A stretch of 64,000 nucleotides of DNA from Actinospica sp035552695 (GCF_035552695.1 NZ_DASZKT010000032.1:24006-88005); one strand, 5' to 3'. Counted from the first letter of the stretch, positions 17,484 through 26,023 are shown. Notes: generated from the sequence alone by a model not told the origin. Program-made: numbers and translations.

Positions 17484-17489
17484 TAGAGT
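17484..17489 (+). promoter_or_regulatory. -10 box of the leuA leader transcript
   Basis: TAGAGT lies ten bases before the ATG of the leader peptide. A transcript start about seven bases downstream would leave only three or so bases before that ATG. No clear -35 is seen. Confidence 0.45.
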
Positions 17490-17499
17490 GAATCCCACT

Positions 17500-17544
17500 A
17501 TGCACGGACGGCGGCTTCTTATCTGCCGCGGCGAGGGTCTGTAA
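17500..17544 (+). CDS. Candidate leuA leader peptide
   Basis: A 14-codon reading frame coding MHGRRLLICRGEGL starts right after a TAGAGT -10 box and ends 114 bases before leuA. It has adjacent Leu codons CTT-CTT, which are rare in this GC-rich genome, then Ile, and a final CTG Leu. Leader peptides rich in Leu codons control leuA by ribosome-mediated attenuation in several actinobacteria. The following 8-bp inverted repeat (17551-17558 with 17615-17622) supports that model. The peptide itself probably has no function. Confidence is limited because only three Leu codons are present. Confidence 0.55.
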   Translation: MHGRRLLICRGEGL

Positions 17545-17550
17545 CCATCC

Positions 17551-17622
17551 AGACCGGCACCCTCGTCGCGGAGTCGGTGCTGCGCTTCTGAAGCCTCGAA
17601 AGCACTCGCAATCCGCCGGTCT
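17551..17622 (+). promoter_or_regulatory. Candidate leuA attenuator structure
   Basis: AGACCGGC (17551-17558) pairs perfectly with GCCGGTCT (17615-17622) across a region containing further smaller pairings (GTGCT and AGCAC). It lies between the leader-peptide stop and leuA. There is no T-run, so if it controls leuA it may do so through Rho or translation. Confidence 0.45.
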
Positions 17623-17658
17623 CCTTCCCGCACCGCCCCGGATGGAGAACCGAGACCC

Positions 17659-19419
17659 ATGACCGTGCAGAACCCCGCCGTAGCGAACGCCGGCCAGTAC
17701 GACGTGGTCGCCGCACAGCGGCCGAGTTCGATGCCGATCCACAAGTACACCGCTTTCACGCCGATCGACCTGCCGGACCGCGGCTGGCCGAGCCGGGTCA
17801 TCGACCGCGCGCCGCGCTGGTGCGCGGTGGACCTGCGCGACGGCAACCAGGCGCTGATCGACCCGATGAGCCCGGCCCGCAAGCTGAAGATGTTCGAGCT
17901 GCTGGTGGCCATGGGCTACAAGGAGATCGAGGTCGGCTTCCCGTCCGCCTCGCAGACCGACTTCGACTTCGTCCGGCAGATCATCGAGGAGAACCGGATC
18001 CCGGACGGCGTCGTCATCCAGGTGCTGACACAGGCCCGCGAGCACCTGATCGAGCGCACCTTCGAGGCGGTCGCCGGGGCGAAGCAGGCGATCGTACACC
18101 TGTACAACTCGACCTCCGCGCTGCAGCGCCGGGTCGTGTTCGAGCAGGACCGGGCCGGGATCAAGCAGATCGCGGTGAACGGTGCGCAGCTGTGCCGGAA
18201 GTTCGCCGATCAGTACCCGGAGACCGAGATCTACTTCGAGTACTCCCCCGAGTCGTACACCGGCACCGAGCTGGAGTTCGCCGTCGAGGTCTGCGACGCG
18301 GTCAACGACGTGTGGCGGCCGACCCCCGAACGCAAGGTGATCATCAACCTGCCGGCGACGGTCGAGATGGCCACCCCGAACGTGTACGCCGACTCGATCG
18401 AGTGGATGAGCCGGAACCTGAAGTACCGCGAGGGCATCGTGCTCTCGCTGCACCCGCACAACGACCGCGGCACCGCCGTGGCCGCCGCCGAGCTGGGCTA
18501 CCTGGCGGGCGCGGACCGGATCGAGGGCTGCCTGTTCGGCAACGGCGAGCGCACCGGCAACGTCTGCCTGGTCACGCTGGGCCTGAACCTGTTCTCCCAG
18601 GGCATCGACCCGCGGATCGACTTCTCCGACATCGACGAGGTCCGGCGCACCGTCGAGTACTGCAACCAGCTGCCGGTGCACCCGCGCCACCCGTACGGCG
18701 GCGACCTGGTGTACACCGCGTTCTCCGGCTCGCACCAGGACGCGATCAAGAAGGGCTTCGAGCACCTGGAGAAGGACGCCGCCGCGGCGGGCGCGACGGT
18801 GGACGAGATCCCGTGGGCGGTGCCGTACCTGCCGATCGACCCGAAGGACGTCGGCCGCACCTACGAGGCGGTCATCCGGGTCAACTCGCAGTCCGGCAAG
18901 GGCGGCGTGGCCTACGTGCTCAAGCACGACCACCAGCTGGAGCTGCCGCGCCGGCTGCAGATCGAGTTCTCCGGGATCATCCAGGCGAAGACGGACGCCG
19001 AGGGCGGCGAGGTCTCGCCGGAGCAGATCTGGTCGGCGTTCGCCAACGAGTACCTGCCGACGCCGGACGAGCCCTGGGGCCGCTTCCAGCTCGCCGGATA
19101 CCGCTCGGACTCGACGCTGGACGGCAAGGACGCACTCAGCGTGGACGTCGTCATCGACGGCACCCCGACGACCGTGGTCTCCGCGGGCAACGGACCGATC
19201 GACGCGTTCGTCAACGCCCTGACGCAGCAGCTCGAGGTGGACCTGCGCTTCCTGGACTACGCCGAGCACGCGCTCGCCGCGGGCGGGGACGCGAGTGCCG
19301 CGGCCTACGTCGAGTGCGCGGTGAACGGCACCGTCCTGTGGGGCGTGGGCGTCGACGCGAACATCGTCACCGCCTCGCTCAAGGCCGTCGTCTCGGCGGT
19401 GAACCGCGCGCTGCGCTGA
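17659..19419 (+). CDS. leuA: 2-isopropylmalate synthase
   Basis: A 586-residue enzyme joining acetyl-CoA and 2-oxoisovalerate in the first step of leucine synthesis. The N-terminal extension PSSMPIHKYTAF and the TIM-barrel motif WCAVDLRDGNQALIDPM match the actinobacterial type. The metal ligands are in LHPHNDRGTA, followed by GCLFGNGERTGN. The C-terminal regulatory LeuA domain, which binds leucine for feedback inhibition, is present (about 440-586). ATG 17659 has a weak GGAG-containing site 14 bases upstream. Expression may be set by the leader peptide just upstream. Confidence 0.96.
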   Translation: MTVQNPAVANAGQYDVVAAQRPSSMPIHKYTAFTPIDLPDRGWPSRVIDRAPRWCAVDLRDGNQALIDPMSPARKLKMFELLVAMGYKEIEVGFPSASQTDFDFVRQIIEENRIPDGVVIQVLTQAREHLIERTFEAVAGAKQAIVHLYNSTSALQRRVVFEQDRAGIKQIAVNGAQLCRKFADQYPETEIYFEYSPESYTGTELEFAVEVCDAVNDVWRPTPERKVIINLPATVEMATPNVYADSIEWMSRNLKYREGIVLSLHPHNDRGTAVAAAELGYLAGADRIEGCLFGNGERTGNVCLVTLGLNLFSQGIDPRIDFSDIDEVRRTVEYCNQLPVHPRHPYGGDLVYTAFSGSHQDAIKKGFEHLEKDAAAAGATVDEIPWAVPYLPIDPKDVGRTYEAVIRVNSQSGKGGVAYVLKHDHQLELPRRLQIEFSGIIQAKTDAEGGEVSPEQIWSAFANEYLPTPDEPWGRFQLAGYRSDSTLDGKDALSVDVVIDGTPTTVVSAGNGPIDAFVNALTQQLEVDLRFLDYAEHALAAGGDASAAAYVECAVNGTVLWGVGVDANIVTASLKAVVSAVNRALR

Positions 19420-19501
19420 TTCAGGCGTGAAGCCAAGAACACGAACGGCCCCTTTGTACTACCATTCGACGGCCGCATCGCCGCGACCGGAGGGGTCGTT
19501 C

Positions 19502-20125
19502 GTGTTCTTCTTGTTCTGGCAGATCAAAGTTCTGTACCGCGTGCTCGACAGCGGCACGTTCCTGTGCCCGCAGTGCGGCGCGGACCGCGCCTACAAGCAC
19601 CGGGTGGGCCGCAGGTGGTTCACGCTCTACTTCATTCCGCTGTTCCCGGTCAGCGGCAGGGTCAACGAGCACGTGCGCTGCGACACGTGTCAGGGAATGT
19701 TCACGATGGGGGTGCTGGCCCGGCCGACCAGCGCGCAGCTGTCCGGCCAGTTGCTCGACGGCGTGCGCGGGCTGATCGTGCACGTGCTGCGGGCCGGCTC
19801 GATGCTGGTGCCGGAGGCCCGGGCGACCGCCGTGCACGAGGTGCGGGGCGCCGGCCTGCCCGGCTTCACGGACCAATCCCTCGCCGCGGACCTCGACGTG
19901 GTGCCCGGCGACCTCAGTGGCCTGATGGGGGCGCTCGGCGGCCAGCTGGCCGACCAGGGCAAGGAGAACCTGCTGCGGGCGGGCGCGCGCACGGCGCTGG
20001 CCGACGGTCCGCTGACCGACCTGGAGCGCCGCGTGCTCACCAGCACCGCCGCCGAGCTCGGCATGACCCCGGCGCACGCCCAGGGTCTGATCGCGATGGT
20101 CGAGCAGTCAGCGCCGCGGCGCTGA
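19502..20125 (+). CDS. Zinc-ribbon and TerB-like domain protein
   Basis: A 207-residue protein. After a short hydrophobic start comes a zinc ribbon with CPQCGADRAYK and CDTCQGMF. Between them lies RRWFTLYFIPLFPVSGRVNEHVR, a segment found in the zinc-ribbon/TerB proteins common in actinobacteria. The C-terminal helical domain (LADGPLTDLERRVLTSTAAELGM) is a TerB-like metal-associated fold. The role is unknown; the tellurite label only reflects the family name. GTG 19502 is chosen because GGAGGGG lies seven bases upstream. It follows leuA in the same direction. Confidence 0.7.
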   Translation: MFFLFWQIKVLYRVLDSGTFLCPQCGADRAYKHRVGRRWFTLYFIPLFPVSGRVNEHVRCDTCQGMFTMGVLARPTSAQLSGQLLDGVRGLIVHVLRAGSMLVPEARATAVHEVRGAGLPGFTDQSLAADLDVVPGDLSGLMGALGGQLADQGKENLLRAGARTALADGPLTDLERRVLTSTAAELGMTPAHAQGLIAMVEQSAPRR

Positions 20126-20232
20126 CCTGCTGACTACCGATGACCGCCGATGACCGCCGCCGACCGAGACGAGGGTCGTGAAGGTGCTGTGCAGGTGCGG
20201 CCGCACGACTCCGCGCACGGTCGCGCGTCTGC

Positions 20233-20245
20233 GAGAATGAGCAGG
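20233..20245 (+). promoter_or_regulatory. Leaderless promoter of recO
   Basis: GAGAAT (20233-20238) ends six bases before the GTG of recO, with no ribosome site between. Confidence 0.4.
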
Positions 20246-20988
20246 TGAGCCTCCAACGTGACGACGGGATCGTGCTGCGCGCCCAGAAGCTGGGCGAGGC
20301 GGATCGCATCATCACGATGCTCACCCGGGACCGCGGCAGGCTGCGGCTGGTCGCCAAGGGCGTGCGCCGGACGACCTCGAAGTTCGGCGCGCGGCTCGAG
20401 CCGTTCGCGCACGTGGACTTCCAGACCTTCGAGAGGGAGAATCGCGCGCTCGGCATGATCACCCAGGCCGAGACGATCGTGCCGTACGGCGGGACGATCG
20501 TCGCGGACTACGCGCGGTACACGGCCGGGACCGCGATGCTGGAGACGGCGGAGCGGCTGACCGAGGAGGGCGAGCCCGCGCTGCAGCAGTACCTGCTGCT
20601 GCTCGGCGCGCTGCGCGCGCTCATCGGCGGGGAGCACGCGCCGGGCCTGGTGCTCGACGCGTTCATACTGCGCTCGCTGGCGATCGCCGGGTACGCCCCG
20701 TCCTTCCGCGACTGCGCGGGCTGCGGGAACGAGCCGGCGGCGGGGGTGCCGTGGCGCTTCTTCTCGCTGCCGGCGGGCGGCGTGGTGTGCCCGACCTGCA
20801 AGCCGGGCGGCGCCGCGGTGCCGCAGCAGGCGACCGTGGACCTGCTCGGCGCGCTGCTGGCCGGGGAGTGGGCGATCGCCGACGCGAGCGAGCCGCGGCA
20901 CCGGCGCGAGGCCAGCGGACTGGTCGCCGCATACCTGCAGTGGCACCTGGAGCGCGGCCTGCGCTCACTGCGGCTGGTCGAACGGTGA
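20245..20988 (+). CDS. recO: DNA repair protein RecO
   Basis: A 247-residue recombination mediator that helps load RecA on SSB-coated single-stranded DNA with RecR. The N-terminal OB fold begins RDDGIVLRAQKLGEADRIITML and continues RLVAKGVRRTTSKFGARLEPF, the family signature. Two CxxC pairs (CAGCG and CPTC) form the zinc site in the C-terminal helical part. It is followed 42 bp later by uppS in the same direction, the order usual in actinobacteria. Confidence 0.95.
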   Translation: MSLQRDDGIVLRAQKLGEADRIITMLTRDRGRLRLVAKGVRRTTSKFGARLEPFAHVDFQTFERENRALGMITQAETIVPYGGTIVADYARYTAGTAMLETAERLTEEGEPALQQYLLLLGALRALIGGEHAPGLVLDAFILRSLAIAGYAPSFRDCAGCGNEPAAGVPWRFFSLPAGGVVCPTCKPGGAAVPQQATVDLLGALLAGEWAIADASEPRHRREASGLVAAYLQWHLERGLRSLRLVER

Positions 20989-21030
20989 CCGGCGGCCTGG
21001 TACTAGGGATCTGAGAACGGAAGACGACGG

Positions 21031-21894
21031 ATGGCACTGCTCAGGAAGTCGAGCCCGGTCGAGACGACGGCCCGGCCGACCGGCCCGCGGACGTACCGGG
21101 ACCCGAAGCCGCACAAGGACGGCGCGCTGCCGCCGAAGATCCCGGCCGAGCTCGTGCCCAGGCACGTGGCGATCGTGATGGACGGCAACGGCCGCTGGGC
21201 CAAGGAGCGCGGCCTGTCCCGCACCGAGGGCCACGAGGTCGGCGAGAAGTCGCTGTTCGACGTGGTCGAGGGCGCGGTGCAGATCGGCGTCACGCACATC
21301 TCCGCGTACGCCTTCTCCACCGAGAACTGGCGCCGCTCGCCGGACGAGGTGCGCTGGCTGATGGGCTTCAACCGGCTCACGATCCGCCGCCGTATCGACG
21401 AGATGGACGACCTCGGCGTCCGGATCCGCTGGTCCGGCCGTCGCCCGCGGCTGTGGAAGTCGGTCATCGACGAGCTCGAGATGGCCGAGGAGCGGACGAA
21501 GTACAACGATCGCTTCACGCTGAACATGTGCGTGAACTACGGCGGCCGCGCCGAGATCGCCGACGCCGCCGCCGCCCTGTCCAGGGATGTCGCGGCCGGC
21601 AAGGTGAACCCGAACCGCATCGACGAGAAGCTGTTCGCCAAGTATCTCGACGAGCCCGACATGCCCGACGTGGACCTGTTCCTCCGGTCCTCGGGCGAGC
21701 AGCGCACGTCCAACTTCATGCTGTGGCGCTCCGCCTACGCCGAGATGGTCTTCCTCGACACCCTCTGGCCCGACTTCGACCGCACCGAACTGTGGCGCGC
21801 CATCCAGATCTACGCCGAGCGCGACCGCCGCTTCGGCGGCGCCAGGCCGAACCCCACCGCCGACGACGCCTCGAGGAACCCGGCGCCGCTGTAG
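21031..21894 (+). CDS. uppS: Isoprenyl transferase (cis-prenyl diphosphate synthase)
   Basis: A 287-residue cis-prenyltransferase that extends allylic diphosphates with isopentenyl diphosphate to give the lipid carrier for peptidoglycan and other surface polymers. The catalytic motif HVAIVMDGNGRWAKERG is complete, followed by GHEVGEKSL, YAFSTENWRR and the C-terminal DLFLRSSGEQRTSNFMLWRSAYAEM. The first ~45 residues are a charged extension usual in actinobacteria. It probably shares a transcript with recO. Its product would also be the natural lipid carrier for the GT39-like enzymes in this window. Confidence 0.95.
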   Translation: MALLRKSSPVETTARPTGPRTYRDPKPHKDGALPPKIPAELVPRHVAIVMDGNGRWAKERGLSRTEGHEVGEKSLFDVVEGAVQIGVTHISAYAFSTENWRRSPDEVRWLMGFNRLTIRRRIDEMDDLGVRIRWSGRRPRLWKSVIDELEMAEERTKYNDRFTLNMCVNYGGRAEIADAAAALSRDVAAGKVNPNRIDEKLFAKYLDEPDMPDVDLFLRSSGEQRTSNFMLWRSAYAEMVFLDTLWPDFDRTELWRAIQIYAERDRRFGGARPNPTADDASRNPAPL

Positions 21895-21936
21895 GGGCAA
21901 CGGCCGTCGACCGCGCCGTCAACCGCAAGGTGCGGA

Positions 21937-22410
21937 CTACCGCGCTCCGAGCACCATCCAGGACTCGGGCTTGGCGAGTGGCTCGAAGCCGACCTTCGCG
22001 TAGACGTCGTGCGCGTCGGCGGTCGCGAGGATGATGCGGCGGAGGCGGTAGGGGGCGAGGTGGTCGCGGACGGCTGCGACCAGCGCGGTCCCGAGGCCCT
22101 TGCCGCGGGCGCCGGGGACGATGTAGACGTCGCAGAGCCATGCGAAGTCGGCCTTGTCCGTCACCACGCGGGCGTAGCCGACCTGGGCGGCGCCGGGCAC
22201 TTCGTACACGCCGAAGTTGAGTGAGCCGGCGATCGCGCGGTCCTGCTTCGCGCGGGAGCGGCCGATGGCCCAGTACGCGTCGGTGGACAACCAGGCGTGC
22301 ACAAGCGCGGAATCCAGCCGGGCGGGATCGATGGAGATCTCGTAGCCGGCGGGCACGGGCACCGGTACGGATACATCGTCGGGCACTGCATCGGGCATCG
22401 CATCAGCCAT
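21937..22410 (-). CDS. GNAT N-acetyltransferase
   Basis: A GNAT-fold acetyltransferase of 157 residues. The motif FAWLCDVYIVPGARGKGLGTALVAAV contains the acetyl-CoA loop, followed by RIILATADAHDVYAKVGFEPL. The segment HAWLSTDAYWAIGRSRA near the N-terminus is typical of a family of small actinobacterial GNATs of unknown substrate. ATG 22410 is chosen as the first Met before a run of short variable sequence; a later Met four codons in is possible. It is convergent with uppS. Confidence 0.85.
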   Translation of the reverse strand: MADAMPDAVPDDVSVPVPVPAGYEISIDPARLDSALVHAWLSTDAYWAIGRSRAKQDRAIAGSLNFGVYEVPGAAQVGYARVVTDKADFAWLCDVYIVPGARGKGLGTALVAAVRDHLAPYRLRRIILATADAHDVYAKVGFEPLAKPESWMVLGAR

Positions 22411-22509
22411 GATCCGAGCAAAGCATCGCGGTCCGGCGCCGACCAATAGCCAGTTCCGACCGGCTGGCCTTCGGCTTCGGGCTTCGACTTCGGCCTTCGA
22501 CTTCGGCCT

Positions 22510-23649
22510 TCAGCTCAGGCCGAGGGCGCCGATCAGCCTCGGCGCGATTTCCCTCAGCAGCCTGCCCGCTTCGGCCATGCAGCGCGCCGGATCCGGCTCG
22601 AGGTCGGCGAGGGCGAAGGCCTGCTGGATGCCGGCCTGGTGGAGCTGATCCTCGGTCAGGCGGAGTTGGCCGCAGACCGCGACCACCGGGACGCCGTGCA
22701 GGGCGGCGAGGCGGGCGATGCCGACGGGGGCCTTTCCACGCAGGCTCTGCTCGTCGAGGGAGCCCTCGCCGGTGATGACGAGCCTGGCGCCGCGCACCGC
22801 CTGCTCGACTCCCAGCAGCTCCAGCATCAGCTCGATGCCCGGGCGCACGGTCGCGCCGAGACCGACGATCGCGCCGTAGCCGACGCCTCCGGCCGCACCG
22901 GCTCCGGGCTGGGCGGCCGCGGCGACGGCGTGCTCGCCCAACTGCTTCGTCAGCACGTCGACGAGGCGGCCGAGACCGGTCTCGAGAGCGAGGACGTCGT
23001 CCGGGGCGGCGCCTTTCTGCGGGCCGTAGACCGCGGCGGCGCCGAACGTGCCGAGCAGCGGGTTGTCCACGTCGGTCGCCAGGATGACCTCGGTCTGCGC
23101 GATCCGCTCGTCGAGCCCCGACAGGTCCACGCTCGCCAGCTCGGTCAGCGCGGCGCCGCAGCCTTCGAGCTCGTGGCCCGCCGCGTCGAGGAACCGGGCG
23201 CCGAGCGCGGCGAGCATTCCGGCGCCGCCGTCGGTGCTGGCGCTGCCGCCCACGCCGAGGACGAGGGTGCGCGCTCCGGCATCGAGGGCCGCGCGGACGA
23301 CTTCGCCGGTGCCGTACGTCGAGGAGTGCAGCGAGTCGAACACGCCGGGCGGCAGCCTGCGCAGGCCGCTGGCCTCGGATAATTCGACGACGGCGGTGTG
23401 GTTGGACACGCCGAAGGCGGCCTCGACCGGCGCGCCGAGCGGCCCGCGCACGGTGACGGTGCGCCGCTCGAACCCGGCCGACACCGCCGCGTCCACCGTG
23501 CCGTCCCCGCCGTCGGCGATCGGGATCGTGCGCACCTCGACCGACGCGTCGGCCCTCGCCAGTCCCTCGGCCACGGCGTCGGCCACCTCGGCGGCACTCA
23601 GCGAGCCCTTGAACTTGTCCGGTGCGATCACTATCCAGCCCTCAGTCAC
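22510..23649 (-). CDS. Glycerate kinase
   Basis: A 379-residue kinase of the GarK/GlxK family that phosphorylates D-glycerate. It shows the family start WIVIAPDKFKGSLSAAEVADAV, then IADGGDGTVDA, LVLGVGGSASTDGGAGML and ITGEGSLDEQSLRGKAP. The length is usual. The GTG start at 23649 lies six bases after a TAGACT hexamer, so the mRNA is probably leaderless. The last codons lie in a short CTTCGACTTCGGC tandem repeat (22491-22512 region). No glycolate or glyoxylate genes are nearby. Confidence 0.92.
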   Translation of the reverse strand: MTEGWIVIAPDKFKGSLSAAEVADAVAEGLARADASVEVRTIPIADGGDGTVDAAVSAGFERRTVTVRGPLGAPVEAAFGVSNHTAVVELSEASGLRRLPPGVFDSLHSSTYGTGEVVRAALDAGARTLVLGVGGSASTDGGAGMLAALGARFLDAAGHELEGCGAALTELASVDLSGLDERIAQTEVILATDVDNPLLGTFGAAAVYGPQKGAAPDDVLALETGLGRLVDVLTKQLGEHAVAAAAQPGAGAAGGVGYGAIVGLGATVRPGIELMLELLGVEQAVRGARLVITGEGSLDEQSLRGKAPVGIARLAALHGVPVVAVCGQLRLTEDQLHQAGIQQAFALADLEPDPARCMAEAGRLLREIAPRLIGALGLS

Positions 23650-23957
23650 ACCGGGAGTCTAGGGGGCGCGCGCCCGGCGCGTGTCCGGCATCCGCCACGG
23701 TATGTTCAGCGCCCCGTCAAGACCATGGTCGAAGCGGAAGCGGCCGGGTACCGACCGGACGGCGGTCATTCCCCCGGATAGGGGACGCAACACCCGAAAC
23801 GGCTCAGCGGAGCGCCGTGGAGCGCCGGACCCTGACCGTCCGGCGCCCCACGGCGCTCCCCTCCTCCCGTCCCCCGACCCCGTTTCCCCCGACCCCGTTT
23901 CCCCGAGGCCTCCCCCGCTGCCTGGCTCCCGGCTCGCGCCCCCCGCCACGCGTCCGG
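23650..23957. other. Gap between glycerate kinase and the PadR gene
   Basis: This 308-base stretch holds the promoter of the glycerate kinase (TAGACT on the minus strand, 23656-23661), the long terminator hairpin of the PadR operon, and two copies of CCCCGACCCCGTTT near 23875-23905. I see no gene. Confidence 0.6.
23809..23859 (-). terminator. Long hairpin after the PadR gene
   Basis: A stem of 12 bp plus 9 bp with one A-C mismatch between them closes a seven-base loop. It is the likely transcription end of the DUF4097-PadR operon, although the T-run on the minus strand is weak. Confidence 0.65.
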
Positions 23958-25031
23958 CTACTCGCCCCGCTCCTCGCCCGGGGACTCGACCGGCGGCGCG
24001 TCCCGCGGGCCGTCGAGCAGGTCCTTGAGCTGCTGCAGCGTCCGGTCCAGGATCTCCTTGACCTCGGCCTGCTCCTGCTCGGTGAGCGTCCCGTGCCGAC
24101 GGAACGCGTCCGCCACCGGGCCGCCCTCCCGCCGCAGGTAGCTCAGCATCTCGCCGAGCTGGCTGAAGTCGGTCTCCCCCGCCAGACCGCCGAACCACGC
24201 GCGCCAGTTCTGCATGCCGCCCTCCCAGTCATCACCCTGCTGCTGCCACTGCTCCTTCCACTGGCGCGCCCACTGCTCCTTCCAGTCGCGCTGCCAGTCA
24301 CGCTGCTGCTGACGCCATTCGCGCCGGTGGTCCTTCTGCTGCTCACGCCAGTCCTTGTGCTGCTGCTTCCACTCGTCCTGGTGCTGCTTCCACTCCTGGG
24401 CCTGCTCCTTCATCTGCTGCTTCCACTCCCGCCACTGCTCACGACTCCAGTTAGCGGATCCCGGCGGCTGCACGAAGGGGAACCCAGGAGGGAAACCGGG
24501 GAAACCGGCACCACCTCCCGGCGGCGTCGGGGGCATCGGCGGCACGGCGTCCTCGAACTCGGGCGGGGTCGGCGGCTGCGGGGCCCACGGCGGGATCCCG
24601 GCCCAGCCGCCGGTCGGGCCCCTGCGGCCGGCCGACTCCTCCTGCTGGGCGAGGCGGGCCTGTTCGGCGAGCTCCTGCTGCACCGCCTTGGCCGACTCGC
24701 GCACCTCCTGCCGGATGCCCTCGGCCAGGTCGCGGGCCGAGGCACGGATCTCGGTCTCCAGTTCCTCGAGCTCGCCCGCGCGAGCGGCGAGCTCAGCCCG
24801 GCCTGCGTCGGTGATCTGGTAGACCTTGCGGCCGCCGTCGGTCTCGTGCCTGATCAGGCCCTCGGTCTCGAGGCGGGCGAGACGCGGGTAGACGGTGCCC
24901 GCGCTCGGCGAGTAGAGGCCGGCGAAGCGCTCGCGCAGCTGCTGGATGATCTCGTAGCCGTGCCTGGGGCTCTCGTCGAGCAGCTTGAGCAGGTACAGCC
25001 GGAGCCGGCCGTGTCCGAAGACCGGAGTCAT
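23958..25031 (-). CDS. PadR regulator with Pro-rich linker and Trp-heptad coiled coil
   Basis: A 357-residue protein. The first ~85 residues are a PadR winged helix (LYLLKLLDESPRHGYEIIQQL, SAGTVYPRLARLETEGLI, RKVYQITDAG). A coiled coil (about 85-133) and a Pro/Gly-rich linker (about 140-195) follow. Residues 196-282 are strikingly rich in Trp, Gln, Lys and Arg. Positions 200, 207, 214, 221, 228 and 235 are W, M, W, W, W and H, an exact heptad; later Trp occur at 239, 246, 250, 254, 258 and 262. A short helical tail ends the protein. Ordinary PadR proteins lack such a tail. The start ATG overlaps the stop of the upstream DUF4097 gene, so the two are coupled. It probably represses its own operon. 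Confidence 0.88.
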   Translation of the reverse strand: MTPVFGHGRLRLYLLKLLDESPRHGYEIIQQLRERFAGLYSPSAGTVYPRLARLETEGLIRHETDGGRKVYQITDAGRAELAARAGELEELETEIRASARDLAEGIRQEVRESAKAVQQELAEQARLAQQEESAGRRGPTGGWAGIPPWAPQPPTPPEFEDAVPPMPPTPPGGGAGFPGFPPGFPFVQPPGSANWSREQWREWKQQMKEQAQEWKQHQDEWKQQHKDWREQQKDHRREWRQQQRDWQRDWKEQWARQWKEQWQQQGDDWEGGMQNWRAWFGGLAGETDFSQLGEMLSYLRREGGPVADAFRRHGTLTEQEQAEVKEILDRTLQQLKDLLDGPRDAPPVESPGEERGE

Positions 25032-25906
25032 CGTGCGTCCTCGATTCCTTCGTCGCCGGTGCTGTCCGGCTTCGCATCCTGAGTGTCCTGGATGTCCGCG
25101 TCCTCATCCGGATCGCGGCGCAGCAGCGTGATCGATCCCGACACGGTGTGTCCCTTGAGCTGCGCGGCGCCGCTGCCGATCACGCCGCTCAGCCGCGAGC
25201 TGCCCGGCTGCCTGCTGCGGGTGATCTCGGGGAACGCGGTGGTGGCCCGGCCGCTGGTGGAGGTGATGTTCACCTCGACGTCGGGGTCGTGCGGCAGGCG
25301 CACGGTGAGCGCGCCGGATACGCACGTCGCGTGCACCCGGCCGGGCATCGGGTCCTCGAGGTCGACGGTGATCGAGCCGGCCACGGTGTTGAGCTCGATC
25401 TCGCCGCCCGCCCCGGCGAGCACGGTGATCGCGCCGGAGACGGCCCTGACCTTGAGGTCGTCGGTGGCCTGCTCGACCGTCACCGCGCCGGAGACGGTGC
25501 TCACGCTGGTCGGCCCGTACACGCCGGCCAGGGTGAGCTCCCCGGAGACGCCCTTGACGTTGACGCGCTCGTGGAAGTTGGAGATCACCACCGGTCCGGA
25601 GACGACGGTGATCTCGACCAGCGCGTCCGGCGGCACCGAGAGGGACAGCTCCACCTCCTGCTTGGCGCCGCGGGTCAGCCAGCTCCACAGGCCGGCCCTG
25701 AGGTCCTCGCCGTGCTTGACGGTCAGCTGTCCGTCCTCGAAGTCCACGTTCAGCGGCGGCCCGCTGATCCGGTTGACCTCGAGCGCCGCGGGCCCGTCCA
25801 CCCCCAGCACGTTGATGCGCCCGCCGACCGCCGACAGGCGCAGCCGATGCACGCCGTCGCCGATCGCCAACTGCTCGGGCTGCTCGATCTTCCACTTCTC
25901 GGCCAT
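25028..25906 (-). CDS. DUF4097-type beta-helix repeat protein
   Basis: A 292-residue protein made of repeated short strands with the theme VSGAVTVEQATDDLKVRAVSG, as in the DUF4097/DUF4098 (LiaG-like) families of bacterial putative adhesin-like beta solenoids. There is no signal peptide or membrane helix, so it is probably cytoplasmic. The C-terminus is acidic and disordered. It is the first gene of an operon with a PadR regulator (4-base overlap). Such pairs are common in actinobacteria, with suspected roles in envelope stress, but no biochemical role is assured. Confidence 0.85.
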   Translation of the reverse strand: MAEKWKIEQPEQLAIGDGVHRLRLSAVGGRINVLGVDGPAALEVNRISGPPLNVDFEDGQLTVKHGEDLRAGLWSWLTRGAKQEVELSLSVPPDALVEITVVSGPVVISNFHERVNVKGVSGELTLAGVYGPTSVSTVSGAVTVEQATDDLKVRAVSGAITVLAGAGGEIELNTVAGSITVDLEDPMPGRVHATCVSGALTVRLPHDPDVEVNITSTSGRATTAFPEITRSRQPGSSRLSGVIGSGAAQLKGHTVSGSITLLRRDPDEDADIQDTQDAKPDSTGDEGIEDAR

Positions 25907-25966
25907 GGCCCTCCCCGATTCCTTCCCTGCGTGGTCCTGTGTCCGTCCGGTACCCTCGACTGGAAA

Positions 25967-26023
25967 CGCGATGTATCGCGTTGCCCGAGAACCACGATAT
26001 ATCGCGTCTCGGGATTGTCAAGC
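25967..26023 (-). promoter_or_regulatory. Promoter and PadR operators of the DUF4097-PadR operon
   Basis: On the minus strand TTGACA (26018-26023) and TATCGT (25996-26001) are 16 bases apart, a strong promoter. The -10 region lies inside a near-palindrome with the core CGATATATCG (25997-26006). A second, perfect 8-bp-arm palindrome AACGCGATGTATCGCGTT (25967-25984) begins just after the expected transcript start. Two related palindromes covering a promoter upstream of a PadR operon are the normal layout of PadR autorepression. Confidence 0.75.

Noticed and set aside
23622..25082. A plus-strand frame of 486 codons opposite the PadR gene
   Set aside because: Leu/Pro/Arg-rich reading of the complement of the Trp/Gln-rich coiled coil, with no motif or ribosome site.
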